From Nymphaea colorata (lineage: Eukaryota; Streptophyta; Magnoliopsida; Nymphaeales; Nymphaeaceae), in NCBI RefSeq assembly GCF_008831285.2, contig NC_045147.1, positions 8,464,334 to 8,528,333 of the forward strand: 64,000 nucleotides of DNA, in the 5' to 3' direction. The position numbers were made by a program, and so were the translations under genes. The notes beneath the pieces are model-generated. The model saw only the letters and a program-made list of their open reading frames with translations, did no database searches and had not been told where the DNA came from. Every line of letters begins with the position of its first letter. Position 1 is the first letter of the stretch. Below are positions 1 through 13,235 of the stretch, piece by piece.

Positions 1-586
1 CGCTGACGCATGACGGAAATTTCTAATAGGCTTTTAGTGAGTTAAAGCAGAGGTTTGAATCAGGTTTTTGAAAAAAAAACCTTGAGTCGCCTAACTCAAG
101 GCCGCCCGAGAAACAAGTTTCATTTGATCGTTGATTAACGAGTTCTCCTTCTCGCAAGGTTAACAACTAAAGAGAAGCAGCAATGCTCCACTACAACCAG
201 GGTTTCCTAAAAACTCATCCGCCAAGATGGATCACATCAAGGTTATGATTCCCAGCTAAACCGCTCACTTAAGGTAATCAAACTATTTTCCACGACCAGG
301 CAGCCAATCCTTTGTCATCGAGCCGAAGGAGCTTCTCACAAACTGCTTCCTGGAGAGGCCACTTGTTCATCCACCCAATTGACAAATGATTCTTCTGTTC
401 TTTTTTTCGCCGTATCCGGGACGAAAAGGAAACTGCAAAGTGGCAGGGCAGTGCGCTTGTGCCAGCAACGCACCCAGACACTGAGGACCAACTCCCTTTC
501 AACTCATAAGGCGCTGTCTAAGGCTTCCCGCAGCCACATTTCAAGAAAGAAAAGCATCAGGCGCAGGAAAGAGGGAAAATACATAC
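1..586. other. Probable intron/flank left of the TTC5-like exon; no exon recognised
   Basis: On the minus strand this stretch lies downstream of a GTATGT donor at 586-581 and would be the first intron of the gene whose exon is at 587-779. Short open frames occur on both strands, but none resembles a TPR repeat and none has a clear splice context. I see no further exon, so the rest of the gene may lie beyond the window edge or have been lost. Confidence 0.35.
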
Positions 587-779
587 CCAGAGGGAAAGCG
601 TCGTCGAGGATGCGGAGGGCGATGTTCGCCTGTTGGTGAAGAGCGGATATCTTCTCCACGGGGTCAGAGGGGAAGTAGGTGTCGCGAAAGGCGTAGAGAT
701 CGTCGGCTGCCTTCGTAGACCTCGCGATAGGATCGGCTACAGCTTCGCCAGCTGCAACTCCTTCGATGCCTTCCTCCAT
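587..779 (-). CDS. First exon of a TTC5-like tetratricopeptide protein (partial)
   Basis: The minus-strand frame from an ATG at 779 begins MEEGIEGV and holds the stretch DDLYAFRDTYFPSDPVEKIS, followed by a helix ending ALRILDD. From memory, this is how plant proteins annotated as tetratricopeptide repeat protein 5-like begin (a DLY.RDT.FP.DP.EKIS block before the TPR array). TTC5 is a TPR co-factor known in animals for stress/p300 and tubulin-mRNA pathways; the plant role is poorly defined. The exon ends at a good donor (GGGTATGT in sense, intron from 586). An upstream in-frame ATG at 920 exists, but the extra 47 residues are low-complexity and look like 5' UTR, so 779 is preferred. Local GC is higher than in the surrounding DNA, as expected for a real first exon. 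Only about 64 codons are visible; no TPR motif lies in the window. It could also be a gene fragment carried by a transposon. Confidence 0.45.
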
Positions 780-3700
780 CGCGGATAGAACATCCAAACG
801 AACGAAGGTGGGGGCGGGCAGTCGCGAGAGTCTAATACCATTTTTGAGACAGGAAGGGTAAGGATGTAATTGGGAATCAAAATATAACTTAAAGCAAGCG
901 AACGGCAAGAAATAATCCAACTCGTGGGAACCGTTTGAGTTCTAAAAAACTAGGGGGCGTTTGTTGAATTTTCTGATTCTTTGGTGAAATATTATCAGGG
1001 GCAAAGTTTCCTTGGTAAAGGGTTGGAGAGTTGAAATTCCACAATGAAAAAGTTCACTCGTTGGTGTTTGATGCTGAAGTGAGGGAATGAGAGAAAAACA
1101 GACATTGATCATAACATAATAAAATTATCAAGTAATCATTAATAAATAACCACATGAATTTTCTTGCTTATGAAAGATGGCCTTTGCAAAATTAACAAAT
1201 TTACACAACAAATGATCATAACATAATAAAATGATTAAGCAATGATAATGAACATGAAAGAAAAGAGATGTTCACAAGCGCCATATAGATAAGACAGCTG
1301 AAGGTTATAACAAACCAAAAGTTGAGCATTACACAACCTGGAACATAACAAAAAAGATGTTAATAAGAACAGAGAGAAATGACGAACAAAGAACAAGCAT
1401 GTATTGCGTTCACGGAGAACAAGCGATTTTAGTATTTTATATTTTCTTTGTGATGTTATGTCACAAGTTCATTGGGGAAGTCAGCATGCATTGTCTCTCC
1501 CTCATAAACATTTAACGGACACTTAAAACACATTCTGTGCATGAACCCGTAACATGGAAATAGGGAAAACAAGACCAAAGAAAAACGACAAACAAAGAAC
1601 AAACATGCATATACATACATCAGAAAATGCTTAACACAAAATCCTCCAAAACACTATACAAGATCAAGAACAATCCAGTTTCGGCATACATCTTTGGTGC
1701 ATATGCAGTTGCAACAAAGAGACGGGGGAATGAGAGAGAGAGTGTGTGTGTGAGTGAAAGAATGGCGTCTTCTACTACCTTTGGATGTTTGGGATGGAAG
1801 GTCACCGGGGCCGAAATCTGCATAGAGTCAAGAACCAGAGGTGCCGCTCAATAGTTCGGCAAAATGGTTTCCTGCATGGCATGTGCAAGTGAGGTAAGTT
1901 TACCTGGATAAATAGTCAGAGCCCTCCGACCATTTACCGTGGTAAATTTCAATAAAAATGCTCCCTTAGGTAAAGTTTTTGCCATTTGATGGAGGGGAAA
2001 TCCATACCAATTCCCCTCCTCTAGAGTGTTTCACCCGGCTATCAAACGCCCTCCTAAGGAGGACGGTGGACATGGAGCCCTTTGGCTTTGGCACCAGCAA
2101 ATAACAAAATAGCATTCAGGAAGTGTCCTCGAAACTTGCTCAACCAAGAGGCTAGTATGAAATAGTTATAAGGTTTGAATTTTGTAAATGCCCTTTGATT
2201 GGTGCGATGATGAAAAAAATGCAAAAAGAATATTTCAGAAACATCATTCACATACTTTGAAATAAAAAATGGATTCTGAATGTGCTTTCAATTGTTTTTT
2301 GCACATATCACTACTATTTCAACCAATTGTTATTTATGAAACGTCAACTTTAGTTTTCCCACTCAATGAAAAGGAATTGAACATAATTTCCATTCAGTAC
2401 ATGCTTCCAATGAACTGTTTGCTAATGACACTACCTGTAAGCAAAAAATGCAAGGTATGTAAATGACTAGATAGAAATTTGTTCGTTTACAAACAAAAGA
2501 GAGTGCTTATGGTGATTATGTCACATGTTACATGTTGTAGGGAAGGCATTTGATGAGTGGAAAACTAAGGATATTTTGTCAAGGCATAGGTTCACCAGAG
2601 TGGACGTTGATTGATCACTACTACTTCTAATAAAAGAGACAACATGCTATTGCAATTGATGTATTCCTGTTTTTGTAGTCCTTTACATCATGTTAAACAT
2701 GAGCAACATGTATAAAACACTATTAGTAAAGCATTATTGTATGAAGTTTCATTGTTCTCTTACCATTTTAAAGTAAATAGTGTTAGTAAAATGCTATAAT
2801 ATGCACTTTCACTAATTTATTTCTATTTTAATGTAAATGCCACCAATTATGGCAGTGTCTATTATAATTTTAGTATAAACACTATTAGTAAAGTGTCACA
2901 GCATGTAGTATCACTACCATCTATTTCACTGTTTTAACATAAACACTATCTACTGCATTTAATTATGTCTTTGAAAGTGATATAAGGCATCTATATCAAA
3001 TTTCATTGTCATTGCTTCATGTGCAAATTAAAATGTTAGAGTTTGGTAAAGTTACCATACATCTGTAGATGTTAATTTTGTGGGGATATATGCCAGCTAC
3101 TTTGTGAGTTGTAAATGCAGTTGTTAATATTGATGATGCTTATAATGATACAAATGACATGATGAATGTAAAGCACACAAGTGATACAGTTTTAGTTGAA
3201 GATGATTTCCAATATGGAGAGTCATATGTGAGATGAACATGTAAAAGTTCATAGTGTTCCACTACTTACATGCATGAAGGAACAATGGGAAGATAATGTT
3301 GATTTGCGCAGTGCAAATGAAAGTGTTCATATCGATATGCACATGTATGAACAAAACGTTGGGGAGTTTGATGCATATGAGGACCATCAAAATTGCTTGC
3401 ACAAACATGGCAACAGTGACTTTAGTGCATACAAGCATACTCCTAAAGAGCATGGACCTGATAATAGTATTTTGATAGATACACACATGTAGTAACAAGG
3501 CAGTTATGAGTTTGATGATTCACATGTGGTTCATATTAAAGTTACAAATCTATATCGCATCTGCTTCCAATTTTTGTCAACGAAATAGCTATAATATGAT
3601 TGGCAATTGTAGTGTGACATCATATGCACAACCAAAATCATTGGCAAAAGTTGTTTATTCAAAACAACTTTTCTCTATCCAGATTATAGTTTCCTTCAAA

Positions 3701-5214
3701 TTTGCTTAATATTTACTACAATCCTTAATTACTCGGGATACATGAACTAAATTTTTTGACATTTTATCAAACATCTATTTTTCGCAAACTTACTATAGAC
3801 AGAGGTCATGATTAGTTAGCCAATAATTCATTCCCATCTCTATTCAAATAAATAAGTACATAGTTACAAAGTCATTTTCATCCATTCCCCCGAATTGTGT
3901 CCATCCAATCTTGCCATTCCTCTCTTGATATTAGTTACTTATAAATGAAGAATGATGAGAAGACTATATGACCATCAACCATTTTCTCATCTGGGAAAAT
4001 TAATGGTGGTTGAACAAAATATGAGAAGACCTTGTTGGTGAACAATCAATGCAACTGTGAAGTGCATTTTCATGGGAGCCAATCATGAAAAGGTTTGAGC
4101 CATGGGCATTAATGGATAGAAAGCTTCACCATCTATGAAGTATGTGAATACTTGTTCTTAGGAAATATTGTTTGTGCCAACTGCTACATTTATAGCCTGT
4201 ATGTACAACAAATGTTGCAAAGACCACAACTTGGGCCAAACTTCACTCTAGCAAAGAGTGTTGTTCTTATTGCTAACAAAGAGCGTTAGGATGACCTCCA
4301 TACCTAAGTTTGGTAATTCATGGATATTTACATCATGTGTTCGAATTTTGGTTAAAAACCAACTTTCACACTTGTATAATGCGGATAATACTATCAACAT
4401 TATGGAAAGTGAATACCACTAGGTTATGTGTTTTGTGTATTTCCTCAACCATACCATCACATGATACAACTCCATAAAGATAGATAGTGGCATTAGCTAA
4501 GATATGCACTTCATGGTTGCCTTCATTGATTGACAATTGGGGACAATATTTCATGAGTTTGATTTTCATCATGTAGAGAAAATCCCCAAGTTAGGTCAAT
4601 GGATTTGATTGTGGAATGTTCGTGGTCAAGTATATGGAGTCTATATTGCTGGATGAACCCATGCACTTCACCCACATCAATACACTAGTAAAGAATTTAG
4701 AAGATAGTTATGCATGAAGATGATGATTTACATTTGTCAAAAGTTATATACAATAACTCAAATGTTGAAGAAGATAATGGAAAATGGTGAAACACTGATG
4801 ACTAACATAGATGGGAACTCTCTAATCATGTAAAGGCTATAAGTGGCTACTATGAGAACTAGGTGGCACTAGAACAATGTTAACTTTTTTCGTTGTGCTA
4901 CTAACTTGTTTTCACATAATTTCTTTCGATTTTCAACTTGTAATCATGCTATTTTTTCCACTTTAGCATTTACACTCCCCATGTTGATGAGGTGCTTCAT
5001 TGATAGTTGTAGAAAGATGTATAGATCTGCAACTTATTTTTAGGATCTGCATGTCGCTAGTCTCTTCCACCATGATACAACCACAGGTTTGAGAATAGGC
5101 ATAGGATGGACAGTAAAGTCTTTTAGTGCACGATTGATCTGTTCTTTATTGTGCTAAATATATTGCTTTTTTGGTGTATCATTCTTCGATCTATATGGTG
5201 GTGAATTAGCATAG
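780..5214. other. Noncoding stretch, no gene recognised
   Basis: AT-rich DNA with only short, unconvincing open frames on both strands. The first ~170 bases may be the 5' UTR/promoter of the exon at 587-779. A short GA/GT-rich tract lies near 1733-1756. I see no transposon coding domain, tRNA or rRNA here. Confidence 0.5.
2710..2960. repeat. Degenerate short tandem repeat around AAACACTATTAGTAAAG
   Basis: The phrase AAACACTATTAGTAAAG or a close variant recurs near 2715, 2776, 2876 and 2940. It is followed each time by a T-rich segment ending in TTTTAA.GTAAA/CATAAA. Spacing is irregular (about 60-100 bp), so this is an old, decayed array of about four copies. No coding role is apparent. Confidence 0.45.
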
Positions 5215-8085
5215 TTGACATGTGTTAAGTCGACCATTTAAGCTGCTAGCAATGTGACATGTGAAGTCACACTAGTCTAACAAGTGGTGAGGACAACACA
5301 ATCATAAAATGAGGCATTTTTTGCTTGAAGTTTCTTTTGCTTGAAACTGAACTTTCTGGCACCGAAGTTGTCGTTGTTGTCGATTTAGTAGGTGTAAAGG
5401 TGAAAGTTGGCCAATTTCTTTGTTCCTAATTCATTTGACGGTTTCTAGATTAGCCTAATGTGCAGCTTAGTCAATGATGATGCATGCGTTAGAGCATTGT
5501 TCATTCCTAGTCAAATTTGAGTTTGAAGACCTACATTTTTAAGTTATACAAAAATAGTTCAATGCAAGAATGTACAGTTGCAAGTGAAAATGTTGTCAGA
5601 AAACCTGAGTTCGACGATAGCCATTGTGCACAATTGATTTAATAGTTATTGCAGCAGGTGGATTTTTTTTTTTTTGGAGTATAGTGCATCATCAAACCTT
5701 TATTTTGGTGCATCAACATGGTTGATGTGTATCAGGTTGACCATCTAAGCTCCTATTTATATGATGTATGAAGTCACATTAGTCAAACAAGTGATTAAGA
5801 CATAAATAACATAATAAGGCCATTTTCCCAATCTTTTTACCTACAAAAACACATCCATTCATTGTCGTGGCCTATTACTAGCAAGATAATGGATGTGAAG
5901 GCTAACTGGACCAATTTCACCAATCATATTTCACTTGAACATTTTTGAATGAGCCTCACGTGCAGCTTAGTCAACAGGAAGTCATGTATGGTAACATTGC
6001 CTCTAGTCCCCATCAAACTTGATTTGAAATAGCTACTTTTATAAGTTGTGTAAAGACAAGACTTGTACATGGGATGTAAATTCAAGGCACTTACAAGGTT
6101 CAATCCAATAGAAATTTAGGAATAAGGCCCATTATGCTCCTAATAATGCAACGTGTTAAGACACAATAGCATAACAAGTGATTAGAACATAAATTTATGA
6201 TGGGGCCATTTTCACCAACATTTTCTCCATATTTTTGCCTATAACAACACATCCACATACCATGGTTGTAGTGTCTTTCTGGTTAGATAGTGGATGTGAA
6301 GGCAAAAGTTGGCCAACTTCACCAATCCTATTTCATTTGAACGTTTTTAGTAGCCTCACATGCAACATAGTCGATGGAGGGCCATGAGTGGTAGCATTGC
6401 CTCTGGTCCTAATCAAACTTGAGTTGGAATACCTAATTTCATAAGCTATCTAAAAAACAAGACTTGTACATGGAATATACATTGACGACACTAACATATC
6501 TTAATCCAACAAAAAGTACAAGAATTAGGCCAATTAAGCTTATATTGGTGTGATGTAAGATACCAATGTAACAAGTTGTCATAACATAAATCATAGAATG
6601 GTGTTGTTTCACTAGCACTTCCCTCATCTTTTTGCCTGCAACTACACATCTACACACTAGCCTATAGTTGGCGAGATAGTGCATGGGAAGGAGAAAGTTG
6701 GCCGACTTCACCAATCCTATTTCATTAGAGCATCTCTCAATGAGTCTCATGTGCAACTTAGTTGACAAAGGGTCACACGTTATAAAATTGTCTCTAGTTC
6801 CAATCAAACTTGAATAGGAATACCTACTTTCATAAATTGTCTAAAGAGAATACTTGTATATGGGAAGTAAATTCAAGGCAATAACAAACCACAATCCAAC
6901 AAAAATTACAATAATAAGTCCAATTTATTTCCTAATATTGCAACTTGTGAAGATACACTAGTCTAACAAGTTATCAAACCATGAATCATAGAATGGGGCC
7001 ACTTTTGCAAGCATTTCCCCCACCTTTTCGCCTACAATAGAACTTCATGTACTATGGTTGTAGCATATCGCCAACAAGATAGTGGATGTGAAGGAAAAAG
7101 TTGACCTATTTCACTAATCTTATGTCATTTGAGCATTTATAGATGAGTCTCACATGCAACTTAGTCGGCAAGGGGTCATGCATGGTAGCATTGTCTCAAG
7201 TCCCATTCAAACTTGAATTGGTATACCTACTTAAATAAATTGTCTAAAATATACTTGTACATGGGATGTAAATTCAAGGCATTAACAAAGCATAATCCAA
7301 AAAGAACTGCAAGAATAAGACCAATTAAGATCCTAGTGATACGACATGTGAAGACACAACAACATAGTAAGTGATTAGAACATAAATTATAGAATGAAGT
7401 CATTTTCACCAGAATTTCCTTCACTTTTTTGCATGCAGCAATACATCCATGTACCACAATAATGGCCTATTGCCAGTGAGATAGTAGATGTGAAGGTGAA
7501 AGTTGGCTAGCTTCATTGGTCTTCTCTCATTTGAGCGTTTTTAGAAAAGCCTCACATGCAACTTAGTCAATGTGGGCATCACTATGTGATGGCATTGCCT
7601 TTGATCTCAATTAAACTTGAGTTGAAATACTTACTTTCGTAGCTATCTAAAGACAATATTTTTATATGGGATGTAACTTGAAGGCATTAACAAGGCCCAA
7701 CCAGAAATTGTAGAAATAAGGCCAATTAAGATTCTATTGTTGTGATGTGTGAAGACACACCAGTCAGACAAGTAACTAAAACAAAAATCACAGAATGAGG
7801 CATTTTCACCACCATTTTGAGCACTCCCTTTACCTGCAACAACATCTCTGTACATAGCAATTGTGGCTTGTCACCATGCGATAGTGTCTGTCAAGGAAAA
7901 AGTTGGCCAACTTTACCAATCCTATTTATTTGAGTGCTTTTAGATGAGCCTTACCTGCAGCTTAGTCAACAGAGGATCATGTGCGGTAGCATTGCCTTCG
8001 GTCCTAATCAAACTTGAACTGGAAAACCCACTTTAATAAGCATTTCTGAAGATATGACTTATACATGAAATGCAAATTCAAGGCT
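5215..8085. repeat. Tandem array of a ~400-bp unit, about seven copies
   Basis: The anchor GTGCAGCTTAGTC (with variants) recurs at about 5466, 5966, 6366, 6757, 7160, 7562 and 7961, giving spacings of about 500, 400, 391, 403, 402 and 399 bp. Each unit has the same order of phrases: a GTGAAGACACA..AGTCTAACAAGTGATTA block, a CACATCCA block, GATAGTGGATGTGAAGG, AAAGTTGGCCAA, the anchor, then CAAACTTGAGTTGGAA and GACTTGTACATGG. Copies look well diverged and have no shared long reading frame. The regular ~400-bp period suggests a small satellite or the internal array of a transposon. The last unit is cut off at about 8085 by a CACTA-like sequence. Confidence 0.8.
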
Positions 8086-8087
8086 CC

Positions 8088-8400
8088 CACTACAGCAAAT
8101 AGTATTATTGGCCAGGGCTCTTGTTATGGCCAATAACTAATTCAGCCATTGGCAAAAATATTTTGACAAAAGCCCTTCCTCTAAGGATTGCAATGGCTGC
8201 CCTGTCATATGTCTTGTGCCCAAAAATAATCAAGCGAGGCACAAGCTGTTGCCAAAAAGTTTTTGGCTGCACCCCAAGTAGTTATTGGCTACAATAAAAT
8301 CTATAGCTAATAATATGACTTAACCTTACCCCAAGTAGTTATTAGCTACAATAAAAGTTGTGGCCAATAATATGACTTAACCTTACCTAGAACCAGCACT
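8088..8400. mobile_element. Possible CACTA-type terminus with subterminal repeats
   Basis: The sequence at 8088 begins CACTACAGCAAATAG, resembling the CACTACAAGAAA start of plant CACTA (En/Spm) elements, and it abruptly ends the 400-bp array. It contains an inverted pair TTATTGGCCA/TGGCCAATAA (about 8106-8137) and two tandem ~57-bp copies beginning CCCCAAGTAGTTATTGGC (8272 and 8329). Subterminal repeats of this sort are usual in CACTA elements. I found no opposite terminus and no transposase, so this could be one end of a nonautonomous element or a chance match. Confidence 0.3.
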
Positions 8401-8409
8401 CGTGCATTA

Positions 8410-8551
<142 letters not shown>

Positions 8552-9576
8552 CCACGAAGAGTCCAATTACACACAAATTTATACAAAACCAAAAAATTTT
8601 ATCCACACATTCAACCAATATCTAGTTTTCATAAATTGAAATTTTTATTCAACTGATCAAAATCAAAGGCTTGACATGCTGATTTAGTGTGCTCTCCACT
8701 TTTGTATCTTCATCTACAAAAAAACTTCACTCATTATGTTCTTGCCATCAATGTGCCAAAGGTTGCTGAAAATATCCAAGAAAACAATAGTTACTACTTA
8801 GACTACAAAAAGAAATACCACTACAATTTTGAGATTTTTTTATTATCATATAGTGAGACTCAGCAGGATTTGAAATTAACAAACTTATATAAAGAAACAT
8901 ATGAATTTTTTTACAGCACTTACATATGATGGGTCATTGATAATTATCACTAACCAACATAGAACTTGCACCCATTTTCCAAGTTAAGAAATTCCACCGA
9001 CTTGTTCAATGAACGACACACAAGGTTAAGTATTACATTCACATATGCGAGTATTGCATTTAAATTGATGGAAATAGCTGTCAATCTTCGAAGCACTTGG
9101 AGATAATGAAAGGCACATGCTTGAACCAAATACTAATCACAAATTTTTTCTATATTGGCGGAACTGCCTATTAGTTCTAATGGATAGATCCATCATAGAT
9201 ACTTCTCTATGAACTGGTCGTCCAAGAACTACATCTTATTACATATCTATTACAAGTTCAATCAATTTTGGCACTTTATCAAACTCTAAGTCAACAAGTT
9301 AATCAACTCTCAAGCACCAAAACTTAGTTATGATGAACCTAGCTAGTTCCATCACCAACAATCATGAAAATACAGATCATGTGGCCACTACTATAACAAG
9401 ACTAATATTAGTTTAAACATTTTTATAGTGAAACTTTAATATATGATTGAGAGCCTGACTAGATAAATCTAGATTGTAAACTAAGGGAAAAGTAAGAATT
9501 ACTGATTTAAGAAGTATGGGAGGTCTCTATGAGATGGTTTATGTCTATGGTATCACAAGCTACCAACTTGTAAAGG
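8552..9576. other. Noncoding stretch left of the hAT element
   Basis: AT-rich with no coding domain recognised. It provides the left target flank of the hAT insertion; the matching right flank resumes at 13244. Confidence 0.5.
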
Positions 9577-9584
9577 GTTATTTC
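9577..9584. repeat. 8-bp target-site duplication of the hAT element (left copy)
   Basis: GTTATTTC here is repeated exactly at 13236-13243. Eight bases is the duplication length made by hAT-superfamily transposases. The base before each copy is also G, so the pair could be read shifted by one. Confidence 0.85.
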
Positions 9585-12500
9585 CTATGTCACAGCGGTA
9601 TGCCAGAATGGGCCGCGTACTTGTATCGGTACGCCGGTACGGCAAAACGGGTATGGTGGTACATTGGATCCGGTTCCGGGTCGAAACTAGATCCAAACCA
9701 CGAAAAAGATTTAAAAACCCTGCGATGCCCGACGCTCGTCTCCTCCCTCCCTCTCGACTTCGACAACAGGTCTTCCGGCGGGTGTAGACATTCAGTTGGA
9801 GACGAATGGCGATCGGCGATGAACGGCGACCAACGACGGACAGCGAGTGGCGATGGAAGGCGAGTGGGTGACGCCGATGGTAGGTTTTTCGTTTGTTAGT
9901 TTGTTCGTTCCCTTTTGGTTTTTTGGGTTCCCAACTTCCAATCTGCTTCATTGTTGTGGGATTTATTCTTCTCTCTAGTTTCCCAAAATTAGTAAGCACA
10001 TTCCGATGGAATTTCCTGCTCCCCAATTATCTATTTTGAATGTCATCATCTTTTTGAAGAACCTGCTCCATGTTCGTCTGTTCCTATGGCCTCCATTTTC
10101 AGCCACTTCATTTGCTGTACGAGAAATTGGACAGGCATCATTCTGTCGTTCATGTCCAAGGTTTCCACTTCAAAGGGCTTAACGTATGGAATTGGGTTAA
10201 GGTTCTGGCGGTTCCTTTCTGCTTTTACCGTTGGGGAAAGTTGAGGTCAGTTTCTAGCTTAAAATAAATGGCATCGGGTGCTCATCTGCATCCTTTTCTT
10301 CCTTCTAAAAAATTAGTGGGAAGGAACATAGGTAGGAACCGGGGTCATCCAACGATGCAGGGCTCTTATGTTTCTCCCCATTCTATATGTTTCTGCTTTA
10401 TTTTACATTGTCATATTGAGACCAATTTTGTTTCGTGAAAAGAATAATAACTTGCATAATGAGGTTGTCCCTGGTTGACTGTTGGCCCTTAAAAAAAAGT
10501 GCAGTTCTAGTTTTGCATATGCCCTTGTCGAGTTTTAAGACATGTTCATTAATTTGATTATAACTTATATGTTATGCACTATGTAGCTTACGGTTGTTGT
10601 TGACTTGTTATATCAATGTTGTTTTATGTTTTTCAAGCATGTTTAAGTTAATTGCTTGTTTAATTATCTTTGTTATAGACTATAGTATGGCTGCCTCAAG
10701 TAAAGGGACGTGAACTACGTCTACACCTACAAGTTCAAGTTGTGCATCGAGAGCTTCATCACAATCACAAGAGGACCAGCCATTATGGGGTTATGTGGAA
10801 AAGAAAGGAAAAGCTCATGGAGGTGGTGGGAATGTAATCTTTGAATGTTCTTTTTGTAGAAAGGTATTCGGTGGGACATATACAAGAGTTAAAGCACATC
10901 TATTTCACATGAAAAATTATGGCATTCAATTGTGTCCAAAGATCAAGCCTGAGAGTGTGAATGAGTTGAAGAAGGAGCAAGAACAATATGATATGAAGAA
11001 AAGTGGTAAATCATCTGGTTTTATTAACATTCCTTCAGTACTCTTGTACGATGATGCATACGAAGGGGAAAGGCAGAAAAAAAGAAAGGTGGACACATCT
11101 CAAAAATCAATTAAGCAAACGTTTGCTTTACATAAAAGGCAGAAATTAGATAGAAAAGTTGGATCATTCTTCTTTTCTAGTTGCATACCATTTAATGCAA
11201 CTAGAAATCCATATTGGAAGAATCTAGTTACATCTTTGGCAAATAGCAACATGTCTGGATATGTTACACCAAGCTCTGAAAAGCTTCGAACCATCATCCT
11301 ACAACAAGAGAAGAGTCAAATAGATAAATTGCTGCAATATAAAAAATTGACATGGGAGCGACATGGAGTTTCAATTGCATCTGATGGCTGGACAGATATT
11401 CAAAGACACCCACTTATTAACTTTATTGCAACTTCAGCTAATGGGCCAATCTTTCTAAAAGCAATGGATGCATTTGGTGAATTTAAAAATGCTGAGTATT
11501 TGAAAGGGTTAGTTGTAGAGTTGATTGAAGAAGTTGGAAAGGATAATGTCGTCCAGATAATTACAGATAATGCACCTGTATGTAGAGCTGCCGGTCTTCT
11601 AGTGGAACATAAATATCATCACATTTTTCGGACACCTTGTGCAGTCCATAATTTAAATTTGGCATTGAAAAGTATCTGCAATCTACCAAGCAAAGAACAA
11701 GATCCTCATGCGAATTGTGTTTGTGGATTGAAGACTTGGAGAGAGATGTTAAAAACATTAGAAACTTCATAGTTAATCATCAGCATTTGCTTTCCGTTTA
11801 TAATAGATATACTGATTTAAAGTTGTTAAGAATTGTAGAGACACATTTTGCTTCTATCATTGTTATGATGAAGAGAATCAAGAAGGTTAAAAGTGCATTA
11901 ATCAATATGGTGACAAATGATGATTGGAACTTCTATCGTGCTGATGATGATGACAAGGCTCAAATCATCAAACAGTTGCTTGTTGATGACGTTTTTTGGG
12001 ATAAATCTCTTATTTTCTTGCATTCACAGAGCCTATTCAGGAGATGTTGAGGGCACTTGATTGTGATAAGCCAATGCTTCATTGTGTTTATGAGATGTGG
12101 GACAATATGATTGAAAAATTACGGGATGTCATTTTCAATCATGAGAAGAAGGACTTTGCACTTGAAGATTCAATTTTTTTTATCATGTGCACAATATATT
12201 AGTAACAAGATGTGATAAGAGCAACACCCCTTTGCAATGCATGGCACACTCATTAAACCCTAAGTATTATAGATTAAAGTGGCTCTCTGAAGGTGTTGGA
12301 AGAACCCCACCACATATAGATCCTGAATTATCAAGTCATAGGGTGACATGTCTTAATAAAATTTTTAGAGATCCATATCAAAATGAATGAGCTCACAATG
12401 AGTCTACAAGCTTTTCTATAGTAAATGAAAATATGGCTGCAATTGTAGATAGAGACACATATCTATCTATTCCTTGGTGGGTCAAACATGGACATGATTA

Positions 12501-13235
12501 TCCCACTCTTCAGTACCTTGCTTTGAGGTTGTTAGTTCAGCTTGCTACATCTTGATGCTCTGAAAGGAATTGGAGCACTTATTCACATATTCACAACATT
12601 AAGATTTACAAACTTACAAGCAAGCATGCAGAAGATTTAGTTTATGTGCATTCTAACCTTCAGTTACTTTCACGAAGCAGTAATGAATATAAGTAAATCA
12701 ACACTTATTGTCTTGTAAATTTTCGTATTTATATTGTTGATTACTTGATAATTATACTCTTAATTCTTATCCTTTTATAGGGAAGGAAGTAGTAAAATTG
12801 GGATGTGAATGGTGAGGAATTTAACTTTGAAGGAGAGGATGATCTAGACCATCTTAATTTGGGATTAAATGAACCATGTACAATACACGAGGTAGAGGTG
12901 AATGACGAGGACGTTACGGAGGTGGACATGGAAGAGGAAGAAGAATCGGAAGAATAATCTCAGTCAATTTATGTTTTCTTTATGAGATTATGTGTACGAA
13001 CTATGAAAGAAACATTTTATGTTTTTTTTTATGAGATTATATGTAGGAACTATGAAAGGAATGTTTGATGTGATGATATCATTTGTTTTTTCAAAAATTT
13101 TAATTTTTTAAATTAAAAATATATAATGATCGATAATTATCACCATACTGCCATACCAAGACTTATGAAAATGCCGTATCCGTACCCGTTTTCCCATACC
13201 CGTACAAGCACCCGTACATGTACCTATGTGACAAG
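9585..13235 (+). mobile_element. hAT-superfamily DNA transposon, full length, inactivated
   Basis: A 3.65-kb element bounded by an exact 8-bp duplication. The left end starts CTATGTCACAGCGGTA and the right end, read inward on the other strand, starts CTTGTCACATAGGTA, which gives short imperfect terminal inverted repeats. Both ends carry GTACGGGTA/GGTACGGCA-like subterminal repeats (9600-9665 and 13165-13220), the usual transposase-binding layout of hAT elements. The interior carries one BED-finger/hAT transposase gene on the plus strand with several disabling mutations. A GTAGGT donor at 9880 and a TTATAG acceptor ending at 10678 suggest a 5'-UTR intron just before the first ATG. The element interrupts otherwise unassigned DNA. 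Confidence 0.88.
10687..12957 (+). pseudogene. hAT transposase (BED finger, DUF659, hATC domains), disrupted
   Basis: The natural start is probably the ATG at 10687 (MAASSKGT), in frame with the long open stretch from 10795 but cut by a TGA at 10711. An N-terminal BED-type zinc finger follows (FECSFCRKVF, then H..H near TRVKAHLFH). The DUF659/catalytic core begins around SIASDGWTD (11370) and holds the ITDNAP motif (11560). A frameshift in the A-run near 11750 moves the frame, which resumes as NIRNFIVNHQHLL. After about 12000 the frame shifts again. The C-terminal hAT dimerisation domain is visible at about 12470-12690 (PWWVKHGHDYPTL, then a TGA at 12553, then CSERNWS). A likely intron (about 12694-12779, TTTTATAG acceptor) leads to an acidic tail ending at the TAA at 12957. 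The enzyme would excise and reinsert the element; this copy cannot make it. Confidence 0.9.

Noticed and set aside
5640-8085. CRISPR-like array in the repeated region
   Set aside because: The period is ~400 bp, units are diverged throughout, there are no short conserved repeats with unique spacers, and this is plant nuclear DNA.
9553-10026. 157-codon minus-strand frame at the hAT left end
   Set aside because: It overlaps the hAT terminal repeats and 5' untranslated region, is Arg-rich from GC-rich subterminal repeats, and shows no domain.
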